Source: Phragmites australis
Taxonomy: Eukaryota > Streptophyta > Magnoliopsida > Poales > Poaceae
Assembly (NCBI RefSeq): GCF_958298935.1
Contig: NC_084930.1
Coordinates: 22,356,001-22,420,000 of the forward strand
Length of the DNA: 64,000 bases
Reading direction: 5' to 3'
The notes beneath the pieces are model-generated. The model saw only the letters and a list, made by a program, of their open reading frames with translations, was not told the origin of the DNA and did not search any database. Below, piece by piece: positions 45,261 through 56,435 of the stretch. Position 1 is the stretch's first letter, and every line of letters begins with the position of its first letter. The position numbers were made by a program, and so were the translations under genes.

Positions 45261-46760
45261 TCACCAAAATACTATGTTCTTCACACCCATGGAGCTCAAA
45301 ATTTCTAATCCTAACAAGACAGCTTCATATTCGGTTTGATTATTGGTACAAAAATATTCTAGACAATAAGATATTTCAAGCACCTCTAGGTGACACAAAA
45401 ACAATACCAACATCTTGTCCAACCACGCAAGTTGAACCATCAAAATAAAGCTTTCATGGTTTAACAGATATAAAACCAACATCTAAATCATACTTATCAT
45501 CAATCCGATGGTCAACAATAAAATTAGCTACAATTTGAAATTTCATAGATTTCAAAGATTCATAAGTCAAATCATATTATATAAGCGCATAAGCCCATTT
45601 ACCAATTCTACCACTCAAAATTGGCTTTTGAAACATATACTTAATCACATCAGCTTGACATGCTACTACACAAGTACTGGATAGCAAATAATACCTTAAC
45701 TTTGTGCAAGCATAATATAGCGATAAGCATAATTTTTCAATAAAGACATACCTTGTCTTCGCTTCCAAAAGACGTTAGCTCAAATAAACGATTGCATGCT
45801 CTTTACCATCAACTTCTTGTACCGAAACAGCACCAATCACATTATCTCCCACAACAATATATAGCCGAAAAGGTAATTCGACTTTAGGTGCCCAAAGCAC
45901 CGAAGGAGTAGATAAATATTTATTAATCTCATCAAATGCATGTTGCTGCTCTGCCCCACAAGTAACTTTGGTTTTATTTTTCAACTAAAGTATAGGTGGA
46001 AAAGCATTGATTTTCCCGCATAAGTTTCATATAAATCTTCTCAGGTAATTCACCTTGCTTGGAAATTTCTGCATATCCATTTTACAAGTAGGTGTCTTAG
46101 CCTTTTGTATAGCTTCTATTTTTTTAGGATCTATCTTTATGCCTTTCTCATGTATAATAAAGTCTAAAAACTTCCCAGCCGACACACCAAAAGCACATTT
46201 GAGTGGATTCATTTTTAGACCATACCGATGCATCATTTCCAATTTAACAACTATATCATCAATATATACTTCTAATATGACACCAAGCAAATCATAAAAA
46301 ATTAAATTCATAACCCTTTGATAAGTAGCACCAGCATTTTGCAACCCAAATATCATAACCACCCACTCAAATAAACCAATATAAACAAGACAACAAAAAG
46401 CCGTTTTAGACATATCTTTCTCGGCCATAAAAATTTGATTATAACCAGCATTACCATCAAGAAAACTAGTTATTCTATGTCTTGAAGCATCATTGATTAA
46501 CATACCGGCTATAGGCATAGGATATTCATCTTTAGGAGTAGTTTATTCAAATATCTAAAATCAATGCAAACTCATAACTTATCGCTACTCTTCTTCTCCA
46601 CCGAGACGATGTTTGTAATCCAATCAGTATATCTGCATGGCCTAATAAATCTTGCTTTCAACAACCGGTCTATTTCTTCCTTGATTCGATCATACATATT
46701 AGGATTATTAAACCTTCTAAGGGGCTGTTTATAAAGCCTAAATCTCATTTTGATAGGCAA
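45261..46760 (-). pseudogene. Tat-lineage reverse transcriptase and dual RNase H remnants
   Basis: The RT start (MYDRIKEEIDRLLKARFIRP) lies at 46700-46640 and the core, with LDGNAGYNQIFMAEKDMSKT and the catalytic YIDDIVVK box near 46270-46247, at 46518-46027. The RNase H connection (WAPKVELPFRLYI, then RYVFIEKLCLSLYYACTKLRYY) spans 45984-45577. The second RNase H (NNQTEYEAVLLGLEIL) is at 45482-45261. Each piece is in a different frame or separated by stops. Confidence 0.75.
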
Positions 46761-47280
46761 CTGACGTTCTACTAACTCTCGGTCAAGTCTCAGTATCTCA
46801 TGATATTCCTAAGCAAAACAATCAATGTACTATTTAAGCAACTCGATTAATTTAGCCTTGTAATCGGCTTTCATATTCTTGTTTACAAACGTTGGCCTTG
46901 GAATACTACCATCACCTATATCTACTTCTTCTAATGGATCGTCCGATGAAAAACCTTGACCTAACTTATCTAACTCATCTAAATCTTTAATGACCTCACA
47001 AATATCATTCTTATCTGATCGATATTGCTCCATACGCTTGTGCAACCATTTAAATTTTTATCTCTACTCATTAATACATCATAGCATTGAGCCGATTATC
47101 AAAAGTAGGCTTTACAACCACGGGTACAAATCCATCCTTGGAGACACTAAGAAAATCATAATCTAAAAAATCAAGACCCGACAAGCACTCAACATTGCTC
47201 TATGTCCAATTGGCTAAAGCATCGGCCAAAGCAGCATAGGCCGAAGTATCTGCAAGAATTTTTGGCTCGGGAAACTTTTT

Positions 47281-47369
47281 CAGTTCTGGTTGGAGGTACG
47301 AACCGGCACTGAAAAATCGTCAGTGAAACCGTTTTTCAACCGGCACTGATATATCTTTTCGTAGTAGTG
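47281..47369. repeat. CACTA terminal fragment
   Basis: The right end on the complement reads CACTACTACGAAAAGATATATC and two ACCGGCACTGA units follow. Only about 90 bases remain. It is fused to the truncated Tat element on its left. Confidence 0.5.
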
Positions 47370-47672
47370 TGCAGTGGTAAGGTGGTATATCAAGCTAATT
47401 TCATTACTGAAGATAAGTAAATGTAGAAAAGAAGATGGTATTCCATACTTGAACACTAGCCAGTACGACATGCGCCACACTGATATATTAAATCGTTTCC
47501 ATAATAAACTCTATAAACTTAATGCAGCCTTAACTGGAACAAGCTACTGAGACATTTTACTCCGGAAGAACGATAGATTCAACCAAATTCTAAACTCTCA
47601 AGATATAATCCTTATCTTCTCACTTCGATCCCAAGGTCCACGGATCACCTTCTATCAGGTGCAGCCATCACC
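47370..47672 (-). other. 3' flank of the zinc-finger pseudogene
   Basis: This is presumably the former 3' untranslated and downstream sequence of the minus-strand fragment at 47673-48053. Nothing else is recognisable. Confidence 0.3.
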
Positions 47673-48053
47673 TTAGAGCTTGTAGTTAGCAGTAGTTGCT
47701 TCCTCAAAAGATAATGTTGTGCCCTGCATAGTGGAGTCATTAGCAGTAGTGCATGGCGTTGGACCTAGTCGAAGTGTCAGATCAAACGTGGGTGTGAATG
47801 AAATAGGAGTAGTGCCAGGACCAACACCGTTAGAATTGTCACTCATAACACTGCCAAATGGATTGGACCTTGAGCTTGCAATCTGGGTTTGAAAAGTCTC
47901 AAGCGTAGGGGGCATGCAATTTACGTTGACTAAGTTCTGTTGTTGGGTGATTAAACTGAAGGAATGGCGATATTCCTAGCTGAGATATGAAAGGAAGGCC
48001 AGCATAAAGTAAAATAGGGTTAGATCCTACCCACTGGAACCTGGTTCATCTGG
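47673..48053 (-). pseudogene. broken paralogue of the zinc-finger/EAR gene, C-terminal half
   Basis: The minus frame at 47915-47673 ends with FDLTLRLGPTP and a short acidic tail, the same EAR-type motif as the intact gene at 60411 (IDLTLRLGPTP). Upstream, on the minus strand from about 48035 to 47915, the DNA still aligns with the matching part of that gene (CAGGTTCCA, CCTATTTTACTTTATGCTGG, CATGCCCCCTACGCTTGAG), but with TAA and TAG stops and small indels. The finger-encoding 5' part is missing because an LTR begins at 48054. The two copies lie in opposite orientation. Confidence 0.7.
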
Positions 48054-48308
48054 TGTTGATGATAAGATTTGGTATGTACAGTGACCATTGCAGCGACAAC
48101 TGGCTTAAAGAGCAACCAGATAAACAGTACCATGATCAGATGAACAGTGGCCGAGCAGGCAAATAATGCTCGATAGGTGAACAGTGATTTACGACTGAGT
48201 GAATATTAACTTCAGTCTAGTGAATAGTGATTTTTGACAGTGAACAGTAACCTTCAACCAGTGAACAATGATTTCAAACTAGTAAATATGATTAGTGGTC
48301 ATGACTAA

Positions 48309-49226
48309 TGATAAGGACATCACTCCCTCGGATACATACAATGATCCTCCATTGAACTTTCAAGGTCCAATCACAAGGGCTCGCGCACGACAATTAAATT
48401 TAGAGGTGAGCTCGTTCCTAAGCAACTCTTTATATAATTTTGAGAATAGATTACTACCTAATGATTATGTGTTGCTTAGGAATCATAGAGAGGACAAGGA
48501 GACACATAGAGGAAGGCTTGGAGGCGTGGAGGAGCAGCTAGTACGTCCAACAACAGCAGGAGGTCCAGTCCAACTCGAGTCCGAATCAGCCTCGACCTCC
48601 AGGACCAGCGAGCAGTAAAACGGACGCCCAGGACGCATCCGGACTCCGTTTTCGACGATTCACATATGGTTGGAAAGATAATTTCATAAGGAAACCAATG
48701 GCGTTGGTTTGAGGTCCAAATTCCTTCTGAGTCAACGGGAAACGTCAAAACAAGTCAGCGTCCAGAATCTGTCTCGGTGCTGCGTCACCGTTTTTGGTCC
48801 GTTGGGCCATGTATCGTGTTGGAGTCCATTAGGGACGCGTCCAGGGGTCCTTGGCCGACCCTAATCCTTTATATACAGTAGCTTCCGCCCTAATTAGGGT
48901 TGGGTTTTGCTTAGATTATTCTGTCAAGAACAGTTTCGCCGTTTCGTCGGTTTGTGAGACCCCAACTCGTGAGATTAATCATTCATCTGCAATTTGGTTG
49001 CATTCTTCCTTGTTCTTGCTTGTGTTCTTCGATTCGCAGGCAAGGATTTTAGCCTTCTTGGCGAGGTCAACCGTGCAACGCCGGTTGATAACCAGAGGAG
49101 ACGTGGTGCTGCGATTGCGGGGTTTCGGATCGTGTTGTTCGGAAGCCGGATCGACTTGTGTCTCGTTTCCACCAAATCGAGAGTTACCAGAACCTTTCGG
49201 AAGATCGGGAACCCTTGTTCATATTA
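48309..49226 (+). repeat. CRM-clade 5' LTR
   Basis: 918 bases, identical in length to the 3' LTR. It carries a copy of the polyprotein C-terminal codons (about 48309-48618), a TATA box TTTATATACA at 48868-48877 for the element transcript, and a TTTTGCTTAGATTATTC block shared with the other CRM-like LTRs. Confidence 0.95.
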
Positions 49227-49228
49227 AG

Positions 49229-49241
49229 TGGTATTCAGAGC
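49229..49241 (+). promoter_or_regulatory. primer binding site
   Basis: TGGTATTCAGAGC lies two bases after the 5' LTR. It matches the usual plant site complementary to initiator methionine tRNA (TGGTATCAGAGC) with one extra T. Confidence 0.85.
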
Positions 49242-50376
49242 TTCAGGTATACCGTCAGGTTCATATCTACCCTTAGTTTCGAGTGTTTTCGCCTTCGTTC
49301 CATAGTCCACTGCCATATCGTTTCTTTTTTTCCTGTCCTACAACCCTTCCGCGCCTTTAGCTTTTGCATATTTCAGTTTCAGAGTTCGTCGTGTTGAGTT
49401 TGTGTCCTGGTCAAGTTTTTGTTGCTGGTTAGGTCGTGTTAGAGTCCAGTTCGTGTGTTTTTCCCCACCGTTTCCATCAAACCCTAGCCTCCGTCGCATA
49501 TTTTCCCCACTTTCTGCCTGTTTTGTCCTCTAATTCGGAGTCGTTTCTTAAATCGGGCATAACTTTCGCGTACGAACTCCGTTTTCAGAAAAGTCACAGA
49601 GTTTTTCGCATCGAAACGACGTTTCGGATCCGTTCGTCCCCGGCTTTGCCGGGTTCGGCGAAATCAGAATTCCCGAATTCGCCCCCGAAGTTTGAGTTTT
49701 CAATTTCCAAATATTTTTCTCATTTTCCGGCTGAACTTCAGAAAATTCTACAGGCCACGTCTTTCACTTGTTTAAGCTCAAATTTTCTGTGGTTCCCTCT
49801 TGTGTGCTCCTAAGTGAAAAAAAAATATCAAAAAAATAAAAAGAAAAAGTCGAATTTTCCCAAAAAAACAACGACAGCCCAAAAAAATAGAAAAAAGAGA
49901 GGGGCAAAAGAGGAACAATATCTAGAGGAGCACATAGAGAAGGGCAAAGTGAGCTGTGTTAGCGTGTGCTGTTTAGTTCTTTGTTTCTGTTGCTCTTGCT
50001 ATCCATCATACTTGTTTCTCCACCTTGTTTATCACACATACTTGGTACTTGCAACACTTTAGGCCAGCAACGAGAACAAGTACTTGGGACTATAATTCAG
50101 CATTACTATCTGTTTCTGATTTGTGTTCCACATATACATATTTGTTCTCTTTGTGTGCCTTCCAAACTCCACAGATTCTTCTGGACAGCACTGGTTTGCA
50201 TCCCTGCAATCGCTCGCACGCCTTCCAGGTATCCTTTGCTTTGCTGGTAAGAACCCTGGTAAGAGCTTGGTAAGGTGTCTACCTTTGCTGATCTTGATTG
50301 AGAGGCACCACTCCACCTTTGTAGTACGATTATTAGGGATAACCTTCACTGTTTGTTGTTGTGTTTTTTTTCCACA
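49242..50376 (+). other. leader of the CRM-clade element
   Basis: This is the untranslated leader between primer site and gag. It is T-rich at first and A-rich near 49815-49900. No conserved gene is seen; the frames here are chance frames. Confidence 0.6.
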
Positions 50377-53300
50377 ATGTCAGTTGAAGGAGATAAAATG
50401 CCAAAGGACTTCAAGGAGTGTGTCAGCCAAGAGCAGCTACAAGCTGTTGTAGACAATGCTCAGAAGGAGATGAAGGAGACAGTCATCAAGGCTGTCACTG
50501 AAGCGATAATTGAGATGAAACTCGCAAACGCGGTTGAGCGGGTGGACAAACGGTTATCTGAGCTCACCGACAGGGTAAATGCGTTGGAAAACCGTCCTGT
50601 GCACAACGAAGATGTGAATGGAAGCAACACCGGTGATGAGTTGTATGATGACGATGTTAATGTTGATCCAGCGGCGACATTGCAAAACAGATTACGGCGT
50701 CGTCTTCGCACTAACACCACAGGTATGGGTGGCGTTCCACATCACCACCACCATCGAGGTATGTATAATCGAGCTCCTGAAGATCCTTATGCTAAGGTTA
50801 AATTTACTATACCTTCTTTTTCGGGACATTATGATGCTGAGGGATATCTTGATTGGGAGATGACAGTAGAGCAAAAATTTAGTGCCCACCAAGTACCTGA
50901 ACAATATAGAGTTAGACAAGCCACTAGTGAGTTTAAAGATTTTGCTATTATTTGGTGGACTGGTTTAGCTGCAGATGGTGCCACACCTCGTACATGGGAA
51001 GAGCTTAAGGTTGCTATGCGTGATAGATTTGTTCCCCCATCTTATCATAGAGACCTGCGTAAGAAATTGATGCGCTTAGAACAGGGAGATAAATCTGTGC
51101 AGGATTATTATGGTGAGCTTCAAAAGGGCTTGATGCATTGTGGCATAGTAGAGGGAAACGAAGATTCTATTTGTCGATTTTATTCGGGTTTGAGACGTGA
51201 AATCCAGGATATTATTGATTATAAAGAATTTAACAATGTCAACCAGTTGTTTCAGTTTGCTATGCTTGCAGAGAAGGAGTTGCAGGGGCGTGAGCAGCAG
51301 GGCAAGTACAAGGCCAGCACCACATACACGCCGCGCACAGGACCATCCTTTGGGCTGTCCAAACCATCCACTTATAGGGCTCCCTCACCAGCGAGCAAGC
51401 AACAAGCAGCTACGGCACCAAATCCGGTCACTACACGACCTTCAGGCTCAGGTAAAAATTCTGTTTTGCAGGGACCTTCCAAGAGTGCTTCCTCTGTTGC
51501 ATCAACGGGACGCACCTCTGGCATTCAGTGCCGTCGCTGCCATGGATTCGGTCATGTGCAGAAGGATTGCCCAAGTCAGCGAGCATACATTGCAACGGAA
51601 GATGGGTACATCAGCGCCTCTGACATTGAGGAAGAAGAAGAAGAAGAACCAGTTGTTGAGGAGAGCAACGAAATCTTGGGCAGTGATGACACAGCGACCT
51701 ATAGGAGCATCATTGTGCATCGGGCGCTCAGCACAAAGGTACAACAACCAGAGAAGCTGCAACGCCATAACTTGTTCCAGATTTTCTTCGTCATCCAAAA
51801 TCGGCGAGCACGTGTCATCATCGATGGAGGTAGTTGTAATAATTTGGTGAGTTCAGATTTGGTCAAGAAGCTTGGCTTGACCACACACCAACACCCCCAT
51901 CCATATAACCTTCAGTGGTTTAATGATGCTGGAAAAGCTAAGGTAACACAAACTTGCAGAGTTTCTTTTTCCATTGGTTCCTATGCTGATTATGTTGACT
52001 GTGATGTGGTACCTATGGAAGCTTGCTCACTTTTATTGGGTCGACCTTGGGAATTTGATAATGATGCTATACACCATGGTAGAAGTAATACATATACTTT
52101 TATGCATAAAGGAAAGAAAATTACTTTGGTTCCTATGACCCCTGCTGAAATTGTACAAGCTGATAAAGAACGAGCTGCTAATTTGCGTGATACTAAATCT
52201 GAAAATCAGCAAATTGCTAATTCTCTTTACCCACCTAAAAAGGATAAGTCTGCATCTAGTTCTAAGGTAGAGGGCATAAAATTGAAGGGTGGTGTTATGC
52301 TTGCACTAAAAAGTGACCTTGCTGAAATTTCTAATAATGATATTTGCTACACCTTGGTTTGCAAACGAGTTTTGTATTCGCTTGATGATGTTATTAGTTC
52401 GATACCTCCTGCTGCCACTAACCTTTTGCAGGAGTATGAGGATGTTTTCCCAGCTGAGATACCCCCGGGACTGCCACCTATGAGAGGGATAGAGCATCAA
52501 ATCGATTTGATCCCGGGAGCAACATTGCCAAATCGTGCTGCGTATCGAGCCAATCTCGAGGAGACTAAGGAAATTCAGCGGCAAGTCCAAGAGCTTTTGG
52601 ACCGCGGGTATGTACGTGAGAGCCTTAGTCCTTGTGCTGTTCCTGTGATTTTGGTTCCTAAGAAAGATGGTACTTGGCGTATGTGTGTTGATTGTAGAGC
52701 CATCAATAACATTACTATTCGATATCGCCATCCTATTCCTAGACTTGATGATATGCTTGATGAGTTGTGTGGCTCTGTAATTTTTACAAAGATCGACTTG
52801 CGTAGTGGTTACCACCAAATTAGAATGAAACTTGGAGATGAATGGAAAACAGCTTTCAAAACTAAATTCGGATTATATGAGTGGTTAGTAATGCCTTTTG
52901 GTTTAACTAATGCACCTAGCACTTTCATGCGTTTGATGAATGAGGTTTTAAGAGCTTTTATTGGACGATTTGTGGTGGTTTACTTTGATGATATATTGAT
53001 TTATAGCAAGTCTTTGGATGAACATATGGATCACTTACGTGCTATTTTTAATGCTTTACGTGATGCACGTTTATTTGGTAACCTTGAGAAGTGCATCTTT
53101 TGCACGGATCGAGTCTCTTTTCTTGGCTATGTTATTACTCCACAGGGAATTGAGGTGGATGAGATGAAAATTGAAGCCATAAAGAGTTGGCCGGTGCCCC
53201 AAACCATCAAACAGGTGAGAAGTTTTCTTGGACTTGCAGGTTTTTATCGTCGTTTCGTGAAGGATTTCAGCTCCATTGCTGCCCCCTTACACGAGTTGAC

Positions 53301-55361
53301 AAAGAAAGGTGTGGTGTTCCATTGGGGTAAGGCACAAGAGGAGTCCTTTGACACTTTGAAGGACAAACTTACGCACGCGCCATTGCTGCAACTTCCAAAT
53401 TTTGGTAAGACCTTTGAGCTAGAATGTGATGCTAGTGGAGTTGGCATTGGAGGTGTTTTGATGCAAGAAGGTAAGCCCGTTGCATACTTTAGCGAAAAAT
53501 TGCATGGCCCTGTTCTTAATTACTCTACGTATGATAAGGAATTGTATGCACTTGTACGTTCTTTAGAGACGTGGCGTCATTATTTGTGGCCTAAAGAATT
53601 TGTTATACATTCAGATCATGAATCGCTTAAGTATCTTCGTTCTCAACATAATCTGAATCGTAGACATGCTAAGTGGGTTGAATTTATTGAATCTTTTCCT
53701 TATGTTATCAAACACAAGAAAGGGAAGGATAATATAATTGCTGATGCTTTGTCTAGACGATATGCTTTGCTGTCCCAACTTGATTATAGAATTTTTGGAC
53801 TTGACTCAATAAAAGAACAATATGTGCTTGATCCTGATTTTAAAGATGTATTGCTGAACTGTAAAGAGGGACGTACATGGAACAAGTTTGTGATCAATGA
53901 TGGATTTGTGTTTAGAGCTAACCGTCTATGCATTCCAGTTGGTTCCGTTCGTCTTTTGTTGTTGCAGGAAGCACATGGAGGAGGATTGATGGGACATTTT
54001 GGTGCTAAGAAGACGGAGGATATGTTGGCCACATATTTCTTTTGGCCAAAGATGAGGAGAGATGTTGAGCGGTTCGTGGCACGCTGTACCACATGTCAAA
54101 AGGCTAAGTCTCGCTTGAATCCACATGGTTTGTATATGCCTCTTCCTGTTCCTTCTATTCCTTGGGCAGATATTTCGATGGACTTTGTTTTGGGATTGCC
54201 TAGGACTAAGAGGGGGAGGGATAGCATTTTTGTTGTTGTGGATCGTTTTTCTAAGATGGCACATTTTATACTTGTCATAAAAGTGATGATGCCGTTTATA
54301 TTGCTGACCTCTTTTTCAAAGAGATTGTTCGCTTGCATGGTATGCCTTCTACTATTGTTTCAGATCGCGACGCTAAATTTTTGAGTCACTTTTGGCGCAC
54401 TATGTGGAATAAGTTGGGTACAAAACTATTGTTTTCTACTACTTGCCACCCACAAACTGATGGCCAAACGGAGGTAGTGAACCGCACTTTGGGTACCATG
54501 TTGAGAGCTATTTTGAAGAAAAATTTGAAGATGTGGGAAGAATGTTTGCCCCACGTGGAGTTTGCTTATAATCGGGCAACACATTCTACCACCAAGGTAA
54601 GTCCTTTTCAGGTAGTGTATGGTTTTACCCCTCGCGCTCCTATTGATCTTTTGCCTTTACCTACCACTGAAAGAACACATAGTGATGCTAGTGCACGTGC
54701 TGATTTTATTCGTAAGTTGCATGAAACAACTAAAATAAATATCGAAAAGATGAATGAAAAGTATAGAATTGCTGGTAGTGAAGGTAGGAAAGAAGTCAAA
54801 CTTGAACCGGGTGATTTAGTGTGGTTACATTTAAGAAAAGATAGGTTTCCAGAGCTGCGTAAGTCTAAATTAATGCCAAGAGCTGCTGGTCCTTATAAGA
54901 TAATTGAGAAAATAAATGATAATGCATATAAACTTGAGTTGCCACCAGAGTTCGGGGTTAGTCCTTCTTTTAACATTGCAGATTTGAAACCTTACTTGGG
55001 AGCCGATGATGAGCTTGAGTCGAGAACGACTCCAATTCAAGAGGGGGAGGATGATGAGGACATCACTCCCTCGGATACATACAATGATCCTCCATTGAAC
55101 TTTCAAGGTCCAATCACAAGGGCTCGCGCACGACAATTAAATTTAGAGGTGAGCTCGTTCCTAAGCAACTCTTTATATAATTTTGAGAATAGATTACTAC
55201 CTAATGATTATGTGTTGCTTAGTAATCATAGAGAGGACAAGGAGACACATAGAGGAAGGCTTGGAGGCGTGGAGGAGCAGCTAGGACGTCCAACAACAGC
55301 AGGAGGTCCAGTCCAACTCGAGTCCGAATCAGCCTCGACCTCCAGGACCAGCGAGCAGTAA
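50377..55361 (+). pseudogene. CRM-clade gag-pol polyprotein, one frameshift
   Basis: The ATG at 50377 (ACAATGTC) is chosen over the upstream TTG-begun frame. By residue: gag 1-380 with an acidic linker near 90-105; zinc knuckle [14 protein letters not shown] at 385-398; protease [11 protein letters not shown] near 481-491; reverse transcriptase with catalytic YFDDIL at 869-874; RNase H ECDASG near 1016-1021; integrase zinc site with His 1200 and 1207 and Cys 1237 and 1240. A single-base loss near 54270 shifts the frame between the first and second catalytic aspartates, and the first frame stops at 54384. The integrase core and C-terminus ([19 protein letters not shown], then GPITRARARQL) continue in the next frame to TAA at 55359-55361, the last 310 bases lying in the 3' LTR. 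Apart from that it is open, so the break is recent. Confidence 0.9.
55041..55051 (+). promoter_or_regulatory. polypurine tract
   Basis: GAGGGGGAGGA ends directly before the 3' LTR start TGATGAGG, where plus-strand DNA synthesis begins. It also encodes part of the polyprotein (EGEDDED). Confidence 0.9.
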
Positions 55362-55969
55362 AACGGACGCCCAGGACGCATCCGGACTCCGTTTTCGACG
55401 ATTCACATATGGTTGGAAAGATAATTTCATAAGGAAACCAATGGCGTTGGTTTGAGGTCCAAATTCCTTCTGAGTCAACGGGAAACGTCGAAACAAGTCA
55501 ACATCCAGAATCTGTCCCGGTGCTGCGTCACCGTTTTTGGTCCGTTGGGCCATGTATCGTGTTGGAGTCCATTAGGGACGCGTCCAGGGGTCCTTGGCCG
55601 ACCCTAATCCTTTATATACAGTAGCCTCCACCCTAATTAGGGTTGGGTTTTGCTTAGATTATTCTGTCAAGAACAGTTTCGCCGTTTCGTCGGTTTGTGA
55701 GACCCCAACTCGTGAGATTAATCATTCATCTGCAATTTGGTTGCATTCTTCCTTGTTCTTGCTTGTGTTCTTTGATTCGCAGGCAAGGATTTTAGCCTTC
55801 TTGGCGAGGTCAACCGTGCAACGCCGGTTGATAACCAGAGGAGACGTGGTGCTGCGATTGCGGGGTTTCGGATCGTGTTGTTCGGAAGCCGGATCGACTT
55901 GTGTCTCGTTTCCACCAAATCGAGAGTTACCAGAACCTTTCAGAAGATCGGGAACCCTTGTTCATATTA
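55052..55969 (+). repeat. CRM-clade 3' LTR
   Basis: Partner of 48309-49226. The polyprotein stop codon lies 310 bases inside it. Confidence 0.95.
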
Positions 55970-56435
55970 ACTAACGACCATGCGACCAGTAATCATGGTT
56001 TATTTATGCAGTTGGCCTTTGGACAGATGGAAGAGTTAGTCGAATCTAAGAAGATCAAACTATATTAAAGCGTATTTGGTACATATATAGGAGTTTTACA
56101 TGTTCAAATAAGAAATATTTGTTTGCTATAGAAAGTTTAGAGATCAGGTAGGCGTAGCCGAATCATATCTGTAAGTTTTGTTCAGTTTGAATTAGGAGTC
56201 CTAATCTCTTACAGCTAAGACCTGCTACCCTTTAAATATGAGAGGGTAATGGCCGATTGAGGACATCAACCAATCGATCAAACACAATTTACATTATCTT
56301 TTATCTTTTGCTGTCACACCCGGTTTTATGTGTACCCAGGATGTTCAACACATATAAAGACGTCACAAGTGAAGTAACAAAAGCAATACTTTATAGAATA
56401 AACGTTAAACTCTTACAACAATTGACATATATTGT

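Larger units (their letters stand above)
43546..47280 (-). mobile_element. minus-strand Tat-lineage gypsy element, gag side truncated
   Basis: From right to left the minus strand encodes a protease/RT leader, reverse transcriptase, RNase H, a second RNase H and integrase, then a polypurine tract and part of the 3' LTR. The second RNase H marks the Tat lineage. Gag and the 5' LTR are absent: near 47280 the element meets a CACTA terminal fragment. All domains are broken. Confidence 0.75.
48309..55969 (+). mobile_element. CRM-clade Ty3/gypsy chromovirus, nearly intact
   Basis: A 7661-base element with two 918-base LTRs, a 5-base duplication ACTAA (48304-48308 and 55970-55974), a primer site, one long gag-pol frame and a polypurine tract. 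The LTRs start TGATRAGGACATC and end CATATTA. They differ at 11 positions by my count (nine transitions), about 98.8% identity. The frame extends past the polypurine tract into the 3' LTR, as known for the CRM clade. One frameshift in integrase disables it. It is the youngest insertion seen in the window. Confidence 0.9.
48054..56311 (+). repeat. family B LTR in plus orientation, split by the CRM element
   Basis: The left part 48054-48308 starts TGTTGATGATAAG and aligns with the minus-strand LTR at 43545-43330. The right part 55970-56311 continues after the inserted CRM element (one copy of the ACTAA duplication on each side). It has LTR texture, with a TATA-like TTTAAATATGAGAGG near 56230 followed by ACAATTTACATTATC. 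No primer site or internal region follows; the D' LTR begins at 56312. It is therefore a solo or truncated LTR of about 590 bases. Confidence 0.6.

Noticed and set aside
33754..47369. The two CACTACTAC ends as termini of one 13.6-kb CACTA element
   Set aside because: Flanking triplets differ (ATG and TGC), subterminal sequence matches poorly and no transposase lies between them.
43330..48308. The inverted B-family repeats as terminal inverted repeats of a large DNA transposon
   Set aside because: The left copy begins right after a gypsy polypurine tract and the right copy continues past the CRM insertion with LTR features, so both are LTRs.
48295..48618. Independent gene at the left end of the CRM element
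   Set aside because: It is the 5' LTR copy of the polyprotein C-terminal codons, duplicated by LTR structure.
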